Shown piece after piece: positions 1 through 4,439 of a stretch of DNA of 6,843 nt. Where the stretch lies: assembly GCA_038231395.1 (NCBI GenBank), contig JBBRLL010000101.1, forward strand, positions 1 through 6,843, given 5' to 3'. The DNA comes from Stagnihabitans sp038231395. Its GTDB lineage: Bacteria > Pseudomonadota > Alphaproteobacteria > Rhodobacterales > Rhodobacteraceae. The position numbers and the translations under genes were made by a program. The notes under the pieces are model-generated. The model was given only the letters and a program-made list of their open reading frames with translations, had not been told where the DNA came from and made no database searches. Each line of letters begins with the position of its first letter. Within the stretch, counting starts at the first letter, position 1.

Positions 1-41
1 GCCAGTAGCGAAAGCGCAGAAGTGTCGGTATTGTTCTTCAT
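1..41 (-). CDS. N-terminal fragment of unknown gene
   Basis: Only the first 13 full codons are visible, reading MKNNTDTSALSLL, with the rest off the left edge. The ATG at 41-39 is supported by a good Shine-Dalgarno sequence, AGGGAG, about 8 nt upstream on the minus strand. A lysine near the start followed by a run beginning to turn hydrophobic could be the opening of a secretion signal, but too little is present to say so. A small hairpin with stem GGCGG/CCGCC (56-60 with 67-71) sits just upstream of the ribosome binding site in its leader. The family cannot be recognised. Confidence 0.6.
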   Translation of the reverse strand, partial: MKNNTDTSALSLL

Positions 42-296
42 GGTGTGATCTCCCTGGCGGTTGCTGCCGCCGGTTGGGTGGGTTCAAGTCACCCGGAGAT
101 TACGCCAACTTCAAATTTCCACCACCTTCGCGACACGACCCTTCCGGAGCTTCACCCTTTCGGTAAGACTCAGTTTTTTGGTTGATTGTGGCAAAGCAGC
201 GCCACGCGACGGCAGCCGAAATTCCCAGCTCAAACCCTAACAGATCATTTCAGACCATGCATAACGGGCTTTTCGAACCAGATCCCCATCCAGCCG

Positions 297-494
297 ATGG
301 CCGATGCTGGCAACATCAAGTCCGACATCATGGTCGCGCTGAACCGGTTCTGGTTCAGCCCCGAAAAGAGCGATCTCAGTGCCTATCACGGCAAGGTCAC
401 CCTGACCGGCAGCGTCGAATACTAGCGCGAACGCGCACTGGCGGGCATTACGGTCTGGGCGGCTCCGGGCGTCACTAACGTCATCCGCGTCTAG
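297..494 (+). pseudogene. BON-domain protein, interrupted by TAG
   Basis: Reading from ATG 297, the frame gives a typical BON (OsmY/transport-associated) domain: a helix IKSDIMVALNRFWF, then HGKVTLTGSVEY. A TAG stops the frame at 423-425. After it the same frame continues RERALAGITVWAAPGVTNVIRV and ends at TAG 492-494, matching the usual BON ending with its alanine-rich helix and APGVTNV turn. One base change in a tryptophan codon (TGG to TAG) at the position where homologs often have W or another aromatic residue would explain the break, with no frameshift needed. No convincing ribosome binding site precedes ATG 297, and the frame upstream of it (from 186) does not look like protein. It is either a short single-BON protein or the last repeat of a longer one. 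BON proteins are usually periplasmic or envelope stress proteins. It converges on the Dps-like gene ending at 535. Confidence 0.7.
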
Positions 495-534
495 TGATCA
501 AACGGCACGTCGGGCAGCCGATGCGCCTGCCTGC

Positions 535-1017
535 CTATTGACGAGTATGCCGTTGGACACCGACGTTCCACAGCTGCCGGTCGACGCCCCTCCAGATTTG
601 CTCCATGACCACGGCGGTTGCCGTGTCGCCGTAAGCCGCCGCTACCGTGACGGCATCCAGTACCGATTGCCCGAAGGCATCCAGCGGCTCTACGTCCGGC
701 AATCCGTTGACCAGTTGGCCGGTCATGCTTGGGTGGCGCACACTAATCTCCGACATAACCTCGTCCAGCAGCACCGGCCAGCGCACTGTGCCGCCAAGAT
801 CATGCAGACGATCTGCGATACGCATCGTGCAGGTTTCCATCAGGCCGGCCACCTGATCGCACATGTCATCGATTATGATAAAGTTCGCACCCATCCGGTT
901 GCGGGGGGATCGCCGCATCCTGTCTTGCAGGATCACCGCCAGTGCAAGATGCTGATTCAACAGGGCCAGTGACTGTTGTCTGGCTTCATCCGGAGTAGCG
1001 TTCAGCGCGGCCGTCAT
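535..1017 (-). CDS. Dps-like ferritin with degenerate ferroxidase site
   Basis: A 160-residue protein of the Dps/ferritin-like fold, clearly paralogous to the Dps at 1401-1859. Shared landmarks are SLALLNQHLALA near the start, GANF around 43-46, DLGGT at 73-77, DAFGQ in the middle, and the C-terminal GDTAT..I.RGVDRQLWNV. Aligned with its neighbour, the Dps ferroxidase ligands are mostly gone: the first His becomes Pro38, the second His becomes Asp50, the second Asp becomes Met65 and the Glu becomes Asp69. Only Asp54 is kept. The tryptophan next to the first His is also lost (Arg39). It is therefore unlikely to oxidise iron with H2O2 in the usual way. It may still form or join a dodecamer, shield DNA, or have a new role. 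The reading frame is intact and of normal family length. The start ATG at 1017 has AAGGA 10 nt upstream. It has its own leader with structured elements, so it need not depend on the upstream Dps gene for transcription. Confidence 0.85.
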   Translation of the reverse strand: MTAALNATPDEARQQSLALLNQHLALAVILQDRMRRSPRNRMGANFIIIDDMCDQVAGLMETCTMRIADRLHDLGGTVRWPVLLDEVMSEISVRHPSMTGQLVNGLPDVEPLDAFGQSVLDAVTVAAAYGDTATAVVMEQIWRGVDRQLWNVGVQRHTRQ

Positions 1018-1021
1018 GGCG

Positions 1022-1038
1022 TTAGAATCCTTTTCTAA
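1022..1038 (-). promoter_or_regulatory. Ribosome binding site in a hairpin loop
   Basis: On the minus strand TTAGAA and TTCTAA form a 6-bp inverted repeat whose 5-nt loop is exactly AAGGA, the Shine-Dalgarno sequence of the Dps-like gene starting at 1017. The stem is AU-rich and weak, so it would present the ribosome binding site in a loop rather than lock it away. It may be chance, or it may tune translation. Confidence 0.4.
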
Positions 1039-1057
1039 AGAACGGTGGGCGCCCTTT

Positions 1058-1082
1058 GCGGCTTAAGGGAGGTAAAAGCCGC
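1058..1082 (-). promoter_or_regulatory. Leader hairpin with CCUCCC loop (copy 1)
   Basis: On the minus strand a perfect 7-bp stem GCGGCTT/AAGCCGC encloses the 11-nt loop TTACCTCCCTT, about 41 nt upstream of the Dps-like start at 1017. The loop carries CCUCCC, which resembles the anti-Shine-Dalgarno sequence. A matching hairpin with compensatory stem changes lies upstream of the other Dps gene (1938-1963). No run of T follows, so it is not a typical terminator. Confidence 0.6.
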
Positions 1083-1107
1083 TCCAAACGCTGCGTCGGT
1101 GCGCCCA

Positions 1108-1115
1108 GGAAACTG
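1108..1115 (-). promoter_or_regulatory. Leader motif B, CAGTTTCC (copy 1)
   Basis: Minus-strand CAGTTTCC lies 62 bp closer to the Dps-like gene than the corresponding bases of the 15-bp motif at 1167-1181. The second Dps leader has CAGTTCCC at 1986-1993, again exactly 62 bp from its copy of the 15-bp motif. Conserved spacing suggests inherited or functional promoter architecture. No known operator is recognised. Confidence 0.35.
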
Positions 1116-1166
1116 TAGGACACCCACCTTGACCAAGCGGATATCCTTATTGTTGTTGCAGCAAGC

Positions 1167-1181
1167 CTCGGAAACTACTCA
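1167..1181 (-). repeat. 15-bp leader motif A (copy 1)
   Basis: Minus-strand TGAGTAGTTTCCGAG lies about 150 nt upstream of the Dps-like start at 1017. An identical 15-bp copy is at 2045-2059, about 157 nt upstream of the apparent ATG (1888) of the second Dps gene, in the same orientation relative to its gene. Similarity extends weakly on both sides. It could be an upstream promoter or operator element kept after the dps duplication. Confidence 0.6.
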
Positions 1182-1282
1182 TGGCAGCACAGTCCGGGCG
1201 CCGACTATCGTGGCCTTGAAAACAAATCACCGAACAGCGGCTCATCGTGTTCTCCGCCAGAGCCGCCTGCGTTGACCCAGAC

Positions 1283-1414
1283 TTAGATCTGGTCATGAAC
1301 CGTGCCCGACAGTTTGTTGGGATCAGGCATCGGCACATTGACCTTGCGCCAATGCTGATCGCGCATCTGTTCTGGCCCAAAAAGGTGGCGGACCTGATCG
1401 CTAAGCTGGGACAC
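1283..1414 (-). CDS. Possible 43-aa small protein or gene remnant
   Basis: A frame starting at GTG 1414 overlaps the last 14 bases of the Dps gene (stop at 1401) and runs to TAA at 1283. Its sequence is well balanced and coding-like: LSDQVRHLFGPEQMRDQHW, then KVNVPMPDPNKLSGTVHDQI. After the stop the same frame stays protein-like (VWVNAGGSGGEHDEPLFGDLF) until the next stop near 1207. This suggests either a small real protein or the remains of a longer gene broken by a stop codon. No good ribosome binding site is seen, and translation would probably need coupling to Dps. The family is not recognised. It occupies much of the 383-bp gap between the two Dps genes, and the rest of that gap is the leader of the Dps-like gene. 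Confidence 0.3.
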   Translation of the reverse strand: MSQLSDQVRHLFGPEQMRDQHWRKVNVPMPDPNKLSGTVHDQI

Positions 1415-1859
1415 GGTGGGACTCGACGAACCACAACTGCTGATCAATCCCGCGCGAGATTTCGGTGAACAGATCCGCCGTGGTCGCATCGCCCTGTGTT
1501 GTCGATAGCCCCGCCGCTAAGCGCACCTGTTGACCAAAGGCCGCCAGGGCAGCGCTGACAGCAAAGACGTGCTTTGCTTCGTCAGCAACACCCAACTCAT
1601 AGAGCAAAAGATACGACTTGGCGCTGGCCACCTGGATGGTGCCCTCGGCTGTGCCGCCCAAGCCCGCTGTGCGTTCTGCGATCAGGTCGGACGCCTCTAG
1701 TGCGGTTTGCGCAACTTTGTCGAACAACTCGTGAATGCCGATGAAGTTGGGGCCGCGCACGTTCCAGTGCGCCTGCTTGATCTGCCCGTGCAGGTCGATC
1801 GCCGCCGCCAATTGTTTGTTCAAGAGGGCCACGGATTGCGTCCGGATGTTTTCGGACAA
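1401..1859 (-). CDS. dps: Dps family DNA-protecting ferritin, 5' end frameshifted
   Basis: Dps proteins form dodecamers that oxidise Fe(II) with H2O2, store the iron and protect DNA in stress or stationary phase. Numbered from the TTG at 1859, the 152-residue product has every ferroxidase ligand: His31 in AHWNVRGPNF, His43 and Asp47 in GIHELFDKV, and Asp58 and Glu62 in SDLIAERTAGLGG. It ends with the usual GDATT..LF.EI.RGIDQQLWFVESH, so the C-terminus is complete. The TTG start has no ribosome binding site. A better start is ATG 1888, with AAGGG at 1904-1900, but it is out of frame: it reads MHQTHNTLSL and stops at TGA 1822-1820. Removing one copy of the tandem 8-bp repeat at 1855-1870 joins ATG 1888 to this frame as MHQTHNTLSENIRTQ, a natural Dps N-terminus. 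The gene as sequenced is probably off or poorly translated, unless TTG is used or the repeat slips. It is divergent from the LuxR-type gene at 2165. Confidence 0.85.
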   Translation of the reverse strand: MSENIRTQSVALLNKQLAAAIDLHGQIKQAHWNVRGPNFIGIHELFDKVAQTALEASDLIAERTAGLGGTAEGTIQVASAKSYLLLYELGVADEAKHVFAVSAALAAFGQQVRLAAGLSTTQGDATTADLFTEISRGIDQQLWFVESHRVPA

Positions 1860-1870
1860 AGTGACAAAGT
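1855..1870 (-). repeat. 8-bp tandem duplication in dps 5' end
   Basis: Two head-to-tail copies of GACAAAGT on the plus strand (1855-1862 and 1863-1870) read ACTTTGTC twice on the coding strand of dps. With the following G the period-8 tract is 17 nt. It lies between the likely ATG at 1888 and the conserved coding frame, and shifts the frame by 8 bases. Deleting one copy restores a continuous Dps frame. Confidence 0.9.
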
Positions 1871-1885
1871 GTTGTGGGTCTGGTG

Positions 1886-1904
1886 CATTGGTCTGTCGTC
1901 CCTT
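1886..1904 (-). promoter_or_regulatory. Likely native dps start and ribosome binding site
   Basis: Minus-strand AAGGG (1904-1900) precedes ATG (1888-1886) by 11 nt. This is the only convincing translation start near the dps 5' end. It leads into codons for MHQTHNTLS, which match Dps once the downstream 8-bp duplication is removed. Confidence 0.6.
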
Positions 1905-1937
1905 GCTGACGGGTGTTCGGAGTGGCGGATGCCATTC

Positions 1938-1963
1938 GCGACCTAGCGGGAGGCAAAGGTCGC
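1938..1963 (-). promoter_or_regulatory. Leader hairpin with CCUCCC loop (copy 2)
   Basis: On the minus strand a perfect 7-bp stem GCGACCT/AGGTCGC encloses the 12-nt loop TTGCCTCCCGCT, about 50 nt upstream of ATG 1888 of dps. Aligned with copy 1 (1058-1082), two stem positions differ and both are compensated by their partners (G-C to A-T, and T-A to C-G), while CCTCCC in the loop is identical. No T-run follows. Confidence 0.6.
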
Positions 1964-1985
1964 AGCGACGATTAAGCGCATCAGG

Positions 1986-1993
1986 GGGAACTG
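1986..1993 (-). promoter_or_regulatory. Leader motif B, CAGTTCCC (copy 2)
   Basis: Minus-strand counterpart of 1108-1115, differing at one of 8 positions and placed 62 bp from motif A, as in the other leader. It overlaps the -35 element of a plus-strand EcfG promoter match, so one of the two readings may be fortuitous. Confidence 0.35.
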
Positions 1994-2011
1994 ACTGGCA
2001 TCCGTTGCGTT
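1987..2011 (+). promoter_or_regulatory. Candidate EcfG (general stress) promoter
   Basis: GGAAC at 1987-1991 and CGTT at 2008-2011 are separated by exactly 16 nt, an exact match to the alphaproteobacterial EcfG consensus GGAAC-N16/17-CGTT. It points toward the LuxR-type gene at 2165, which would give a leader of roughly 145 nt. The long distance and the overlap with a conserved dps leader motif lower confidence. Confidence 0.5.
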
Positions 2012-2044
2012 GAGCTTAGCAAGCAGGATGTTGCCGCCGAAAGA

Positions 2045-2059
2045 CTCGGAAACTACTCA
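2045..2059 (-). repeat. 15-bp leader motif A (copy 2)
   Basis: Identical to 1167-1181 (minus-strand TGAGTAGTTTCCGAG), located about 157 nt upstream of ATG 1888 of dps. It lies inside the dps/luxR divergent region, so a protein bound here could act on both genes. Confidence 0.6.
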
Positions 2060-2164
2060 GGCTGTTGTTGCTTGATCGAAGTTAATGTCGCGCAGGTTGC
2101 ATGACGCACACTGGGCAAATTTTCGCCGTGGCTATTGTGCCATACCCTTTGATCGGAGCCGCCT

Positions 2165-2548
2165 ATGCCAAAAGATCCGGTGCATTTCTTGACGAGTATG
2201 GCGCGGCCCTTTGCCATTCGCGGAAAAAACGCGGTGCCATTGCCAGCAAATCGCAACCCGTCCGTAAGGGAGTTGCTGTCACGCAATGGCGAACTCGCAG
2301 TGCAGAACCGGCAGCTTACGGCCGCTTTGGCGAGGATGACGTCGGGGGCAGCAACTGTGATTGACAAGCTGACACCCCGACAGCGCGAAGTCATGGCCCT
2401 TGTTCTGGCGGGGCACCCCAGCAAGTACATCGCCGCCGATCTTTGCATCAGCCAGCGCACTGTGGAAAACCATCGCGCCGCGATCATGCACAGGACTGGC
2501 GCCACATCTTTGCCGGCGCTGGTTCGCCTGTCACTTGGTGTTTCATGA
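2165..2548 (+). CDS. Receiver-less FixJ/LuxR-type transcription regulator
   Basis: A 127-residue protein with a C-terminal LuxR/GerE helix-turn-helix at about 67-124: LTPRQREVMALVLAG, then a recognition helix in SQRTVENHRAAIMHRTGA, then SLPALVRLSL. The HRAAIM.(R/K).GA.SLP.LVR ending is typical of the FixJ branch. There is no receiver domain. Residues 1-33 are of unknown nature, and residues 34-57 (VRELLSRNGELAVQNRQLTA...) look like a helical or coiled linker for dimerisation. ATG 2165 has GGAG about 7 nt upstream. It would be a cytoplasmic DNA-binding protein whose activity is not set by direct phosphorylation, unless it pairs with a receiver in trans. It is divergent from dps, and an EcfG-like promoter lies at 1987-2011, so it may be a stress-induced regulator of its neighbours (inference). 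Confidence 0.85.
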   Translation: MPKDPVHFLTSMARPFAIRGKNAVPLPANRNPSVRELLSRNGELAVQNRQLTAALARMTSGAATVIDKLTPRQREVMALVLAGHPSKYIAADLCISQRTVENHRAAIMHRTGATSLPALVRLSLGVS

Positions 2549-2703
2549 CCTACCATTGCGTTGGCCAGGGTGGGGGATCACAAAAACCGCTTTGTTCCTT
2601 GTGCCGTCAACTCTGATTGACAGGCCCGTCCGTTCTACCGTTTAAGCGTGCCGGTTCACCGCGTGGTTCCGCCAGCCCGTCGCCGACGAGACTGCCTTGA
2701 CGC

Positions 2704-2737
2704 CCCGCACGCACCACAAACGAGCGGCGCATGCGGG
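2704..2737 (-). terminator. Weak stem-loop after CHRD gene
   Basis: Twelve nt past the CHRD stop codon the minus strand has CCCGCATG and CGTGCGGG, an 8-bp RNA stem (one U-G wobble) with an 18-nt loop. No U-run follows, so it could be a 3' stabilising stem or a Rho-associated end rather than a classical terminator. The rest of 2549-2749 shows no gene. Confidence 0.3.
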
Positions 2738-2749
2738 TGTCGCAACTGG

Positions 2750-3181
2750 TTACTGCACCAGCGCAAGCTGGCCACGGATTTCGCCGTCCGGAAACTTTTC
2801 GGTATGGACGTTGAAGTAATACATGCCTGCCATCAGGTCTGCTGCTTGTTCATCGGTGATCGGCGCAGTGCCTTCCATGGTTTCAGACGTGGTGTCGATC
2901 ACCGGACCTGCGGCTTCGGTCTCCGCTGCGGGGCCGTGGATATGCGACGCCGTCATGTCGCCGCTCAGGCCATTATGCGTAAAGACCCAAGTGACGGTTT
3001 TCGCTTCGGTATCAAGCGTCACTTCGGCCGTTCCCGTAGCCGCACTGTCGGTTGGCGGCACTTCGGCGGCTCCGGTCAATTCGGTGGTGAATTTCATCAT
3101 CTCGGCTTGCGCGGCTGCGGCTGTGAACATCATGCTGACGGCCAGCGCGGCAACAACACTTGGGTTTTGGATACGGATCAT
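2750..3181 (-). CDS. Secreted CHRD-domain protein
   Basis: A 143-residue protein with a clear Sec signal peptide: MIRIQNPS, a hydrophobic stretch at 9-24, then AQA cut before Glu27. The mature part is a single CHRD domain, about 30-142. Its hallmarks are the opening TTELTGAAEVPP, the central SHIHGPA (His80 and His82) and the closing YYFNVHTEKFPDGEIRGQL. CHRD domains were named from chordin and also occur in bacterial exported proteins. Their biochemical role is not settled, and these His residues could bind metal (inference). The protein should be periplasmic or extracellular. ATG 3181 has a strong ribosome binding site, TTAGGAGA. An exact EcfG promoter lies upstream (3227-3251), giving a short leader of about 40 nt. 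The gene therefore looks monocistronic and induced in the general stress response. Confidence 0.9.
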   Translation of the reverse strand: MIRIQNPSVVAALAVSMMFTAAAAQAEMMKFTTELTGAAEVPPTDSAATGTAEVTLDTEAKTVTWVFTHNGLSGDMTASHIHGPAAETEAAGPVIDTTSETMEGTAPITDEQAADLMAGMYYFNVHTEKFPDGEIRGQLALVQ

Positions 3182-3226
3182 GGCAAACGTCTCCTAAGAG
3201 AATTAGGGCAAAATCACCCATCTGCC

Positions 3227-3251
3227 AACGTTTGGCCAATCATGCGGTTCC
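3227..3251 (-). promoter_or_regulatory. EcfG (general stress) promoter of CHRD gene
   Basis: On the minus strand GGAAC (3251-3247) and CGTT (3230-3227) are exactly 16 nt apart, a perfect match to the alphaproteobacterial EcfG consensus. The -10 element is 45 nt before the CHRD start codon, an ideal position. Confidence 0.75.
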
Positions 3252-3390
3252 GGGATCACGCAGGCACGACCGACCCAGCAGGCGGGATGCCGCGCAGTTA
3301 GTCCGCCAATACGCCAGACGATGCGCAATACAGTAGCCGAGAACTGGTGTGCCTGTGAGCGTTGTTGAACCACGCTCAGAAGGAGAAAAC

Positions 3391-3716
3391 GGTTACCTGC
3401 CGTTCAGCGCCTCGGGCGGCGCACTGCTGTTCCATTTGTTGAGCAAGCTCTACAAGCGCACCAGCGTGGCGATCACGACCAACCTCAGCTTCAGCGAATG
3501 GGCCACGGTCTTTCGTGATGCCAAGATGACCACCGCGTTGCGCGACCGCCTCACCCACCGCTGCCCCTCGCCATTGGGCTCGAACCAATGGCGCCTCAAT
3601 GGCTCGACCTGGAAACCGGGAACGACAGCTTCCGCTTAAAGGCCAGTTCAGCTGCCGCATCTGCCGCAAAGAAAAACAAAAAGAAGGAGACAACACAAAC
3701 CTTGCCCCCCGTATGA
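3391..3716 (+). pseudogene. istB: 3' remnant of IS21-family istB
   Basis: IstB is the AAA+ helper ATPase of IS21-type elements. Homology starts abruptly at GYLPFSASGGALLFHLLSK and continues through SVAITTNLSFSEWATVFRDAKMTTALRDRLTHRC, the conserved C-terminal third of IstB. The expected next residues (roughly HI/V-ETGNDSFR) appear only after about 40 extra bases and in another frame: LETGNDSFRLKASSAAASAAKK, a lysine-rich tail, and stop at 3714-3716. The gene is therefore 5'-truncated (Walker motifs and the istA partner are absent) and frameshifted by an internal insertion at about 3565-3608. Sequence before 3391 does not resemble IstB. The element cannot move by itself. Confidence 0.85.
3569..3593 (+). 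repeat. Palindromic insertion inside istB remnant
   Basis: CGCCATTGG and CCAATGGCG form a perfect 9-bp inverted repeat around the 7-nt loop GCTCGAA. It sits within the extra bases (about 3565-3608) that separate the two istB frames. Near-copies of ATGGCTCGA recur within the insert. It may be a tiny REP-like or MITE-like insertion, or a replication-slippage scar. Confidence 0.6.
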
Positions 3717-3738
3717 ACCGAAATCCATAATCAGAGGT

Positions 3739-3773
3739 GGCTCACTTCTCTGTGAAAAAACCGGCTCACATCT
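3739..3773 (+). repeat. IS21-type terminal repeats
   Basis: GGCTCACTTCT (3739-3749) and GGCTCACATCT (3763-3773) are two direct copies, 24 bp apart, just past the istB stop. IS21-family ends carry such multiple repeats as transposase binding sites. The element boundary probably lies soon after, near 3780-3795. The other end is not in the window. Confidence 0.55.
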
Positions 3774-3795
3774 GGGTTAAAATCAACACCCATAA

Positions 3796-4055
3796 GGCTA
3801 TTTGAACCGCGTACCACCTTCGGGATACACGATCATTTTCGTGTCGTCCGCTTTTGGCGTGCCAACAGGTAGCCCACAGGTCTTGCTGACTGAGTTCGTG
3901 GATGCTGCAGTCAAGGGGATGGGGGGCCGGTTGGTGGGCCATGAACCGCACTGCAGGACTGCCCTTCGCAGACCATGTGGACACCAAGGTGAGGCGGGTT
4001 GTCCCGAATGGCGTAAACCCTTTTGCTTGCAGTGCGATTGCGCACCTTGCCGTAA
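3796..4055. other. No recognisable gene
   Basis: Between the IS21 end and the response regulator stop there are only short overlapping open frames on both strands, none with recognisable protein features. A weak 5-bp hairpin GTGCG/CGCAC (4032-4045) lies just past the regulator's stop and is not followed by a U-run. This may be disrupted ancestral sequence left beside the IS insertion. Confidence 0.4.
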
Positions 4056-4433
4056 TCAGGCCGCCGTCAGGCGCGCCTTCGCCACCACTTGTGACAGATG
4101 ATCCATACCATAAGGCTTGGTCAGGACCCGTGCATCGCGAAACCCGTCGATGAGGCCACTTTCGCCGTATCCGCTTGCAAAGATAACCGGAATGCCGCGG
4201 TCTTGCAGAATCGCAGCAAGGGGGAAAGACGTCACGCCGTGAACATTGATATCAAGAATAGCCATATCAAGATCGCCATATCTGGCAAACTCCATCCCAC
4301 CAGCCACACGGGTCGCCGTTGAGACCACGGAATGCCCAAGGTCTTGCAGCATACCGGCGAGATCAAGCGCAATGATGGCTTCGTCATCCAATATCATGAA
4401 CCGTAAAAAGCCGGTATCCGCAGGCATTGTCAT
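4056..4433 (-). CDS. Single-domain response regulator (receiver only)
   Basis: A 125-residue CheY-like receiver without an output domain. Numbered from ATG 4433, the acidic pocket is Asp16-Asp17 in MILDDE, the phosphorylated residue is Asp61 in AILDINVHG, the switch Ser87 lies in VIFASGYGE, and the conserved Lys106 is in LTKPYG. The LDIN...G and FASGYG style is that of receivers paired with HWE/HisKA2 kinases in alphaproteobacteria. FASGYG resembles the FATGUY motif of single-domain regulators that tune the general stress response, with Ser in place of Thr. The kinase gene stops 6 nt upstream (TAG 4442-4440), so the two are one operon and likely partners. A TTG at 4439, directly after the kinase stop, would add two residues and is an alternative start. 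It probably acts as a phosphate acceptor or sink, or by binding another protein. Confidence 0.9.
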   Translation of the reverse strand: MTMPADTGFLRFMILDDEAIIALDLAGMLQDLGHSVVSTATRVAGGMEFARYGDLDMAILDINVHGVTSFPLAAILQDRGIPVIFASGYGESGLIDGFRDARVLTKPYGMDHLSQVVAKARLTAA

Positions 4434-4439
4434 ATCCAA

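Noticed and set aside
170..182. Run of six T at 175-180 as a possible terminator
   Set aside because: No stable GC-rich hairpin precedes it on the plus strand, and no gene ends there.
1597..1956. 119-aa minus-strand frame overlapping dps
   Set aside because: It is a shifted shadow of the dps coding region with low-complexity Arg/Pro content.
2606..2621. GTCAA/TTGAC inverted repeat after the LuxR-type gene
   Set aside because: Only 5 bp, AT-rich and without a T-run, so too weak to call a terminator.
2664..2668. Another minus-strand GGAAC as an EcfG -35 element
   Set aside because: No CGTT at 16 or 17 nt spacing.
2648..3301. 217-aa open frame on the plus strand
   Set aside because: It is antisense to the CHRD gene, which has a signal peptide, a domain match, a strong ribosome binding site and a promoter. 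The plus frame has none of these.
3356..3378. TGAGCG/CGCTCA inverted repeat near the istB remnant border
   Set aside because: A 6-bp repeat with an 11-nt loop is expected by chance, and it does not match IS21 terminal sequences.
3766..4101. Short frames on both strands between the IS end and the regulator
   Set aside because: No family features, no ribosome binding sites, and conflicting overlaps. Left as unassigned sequence.
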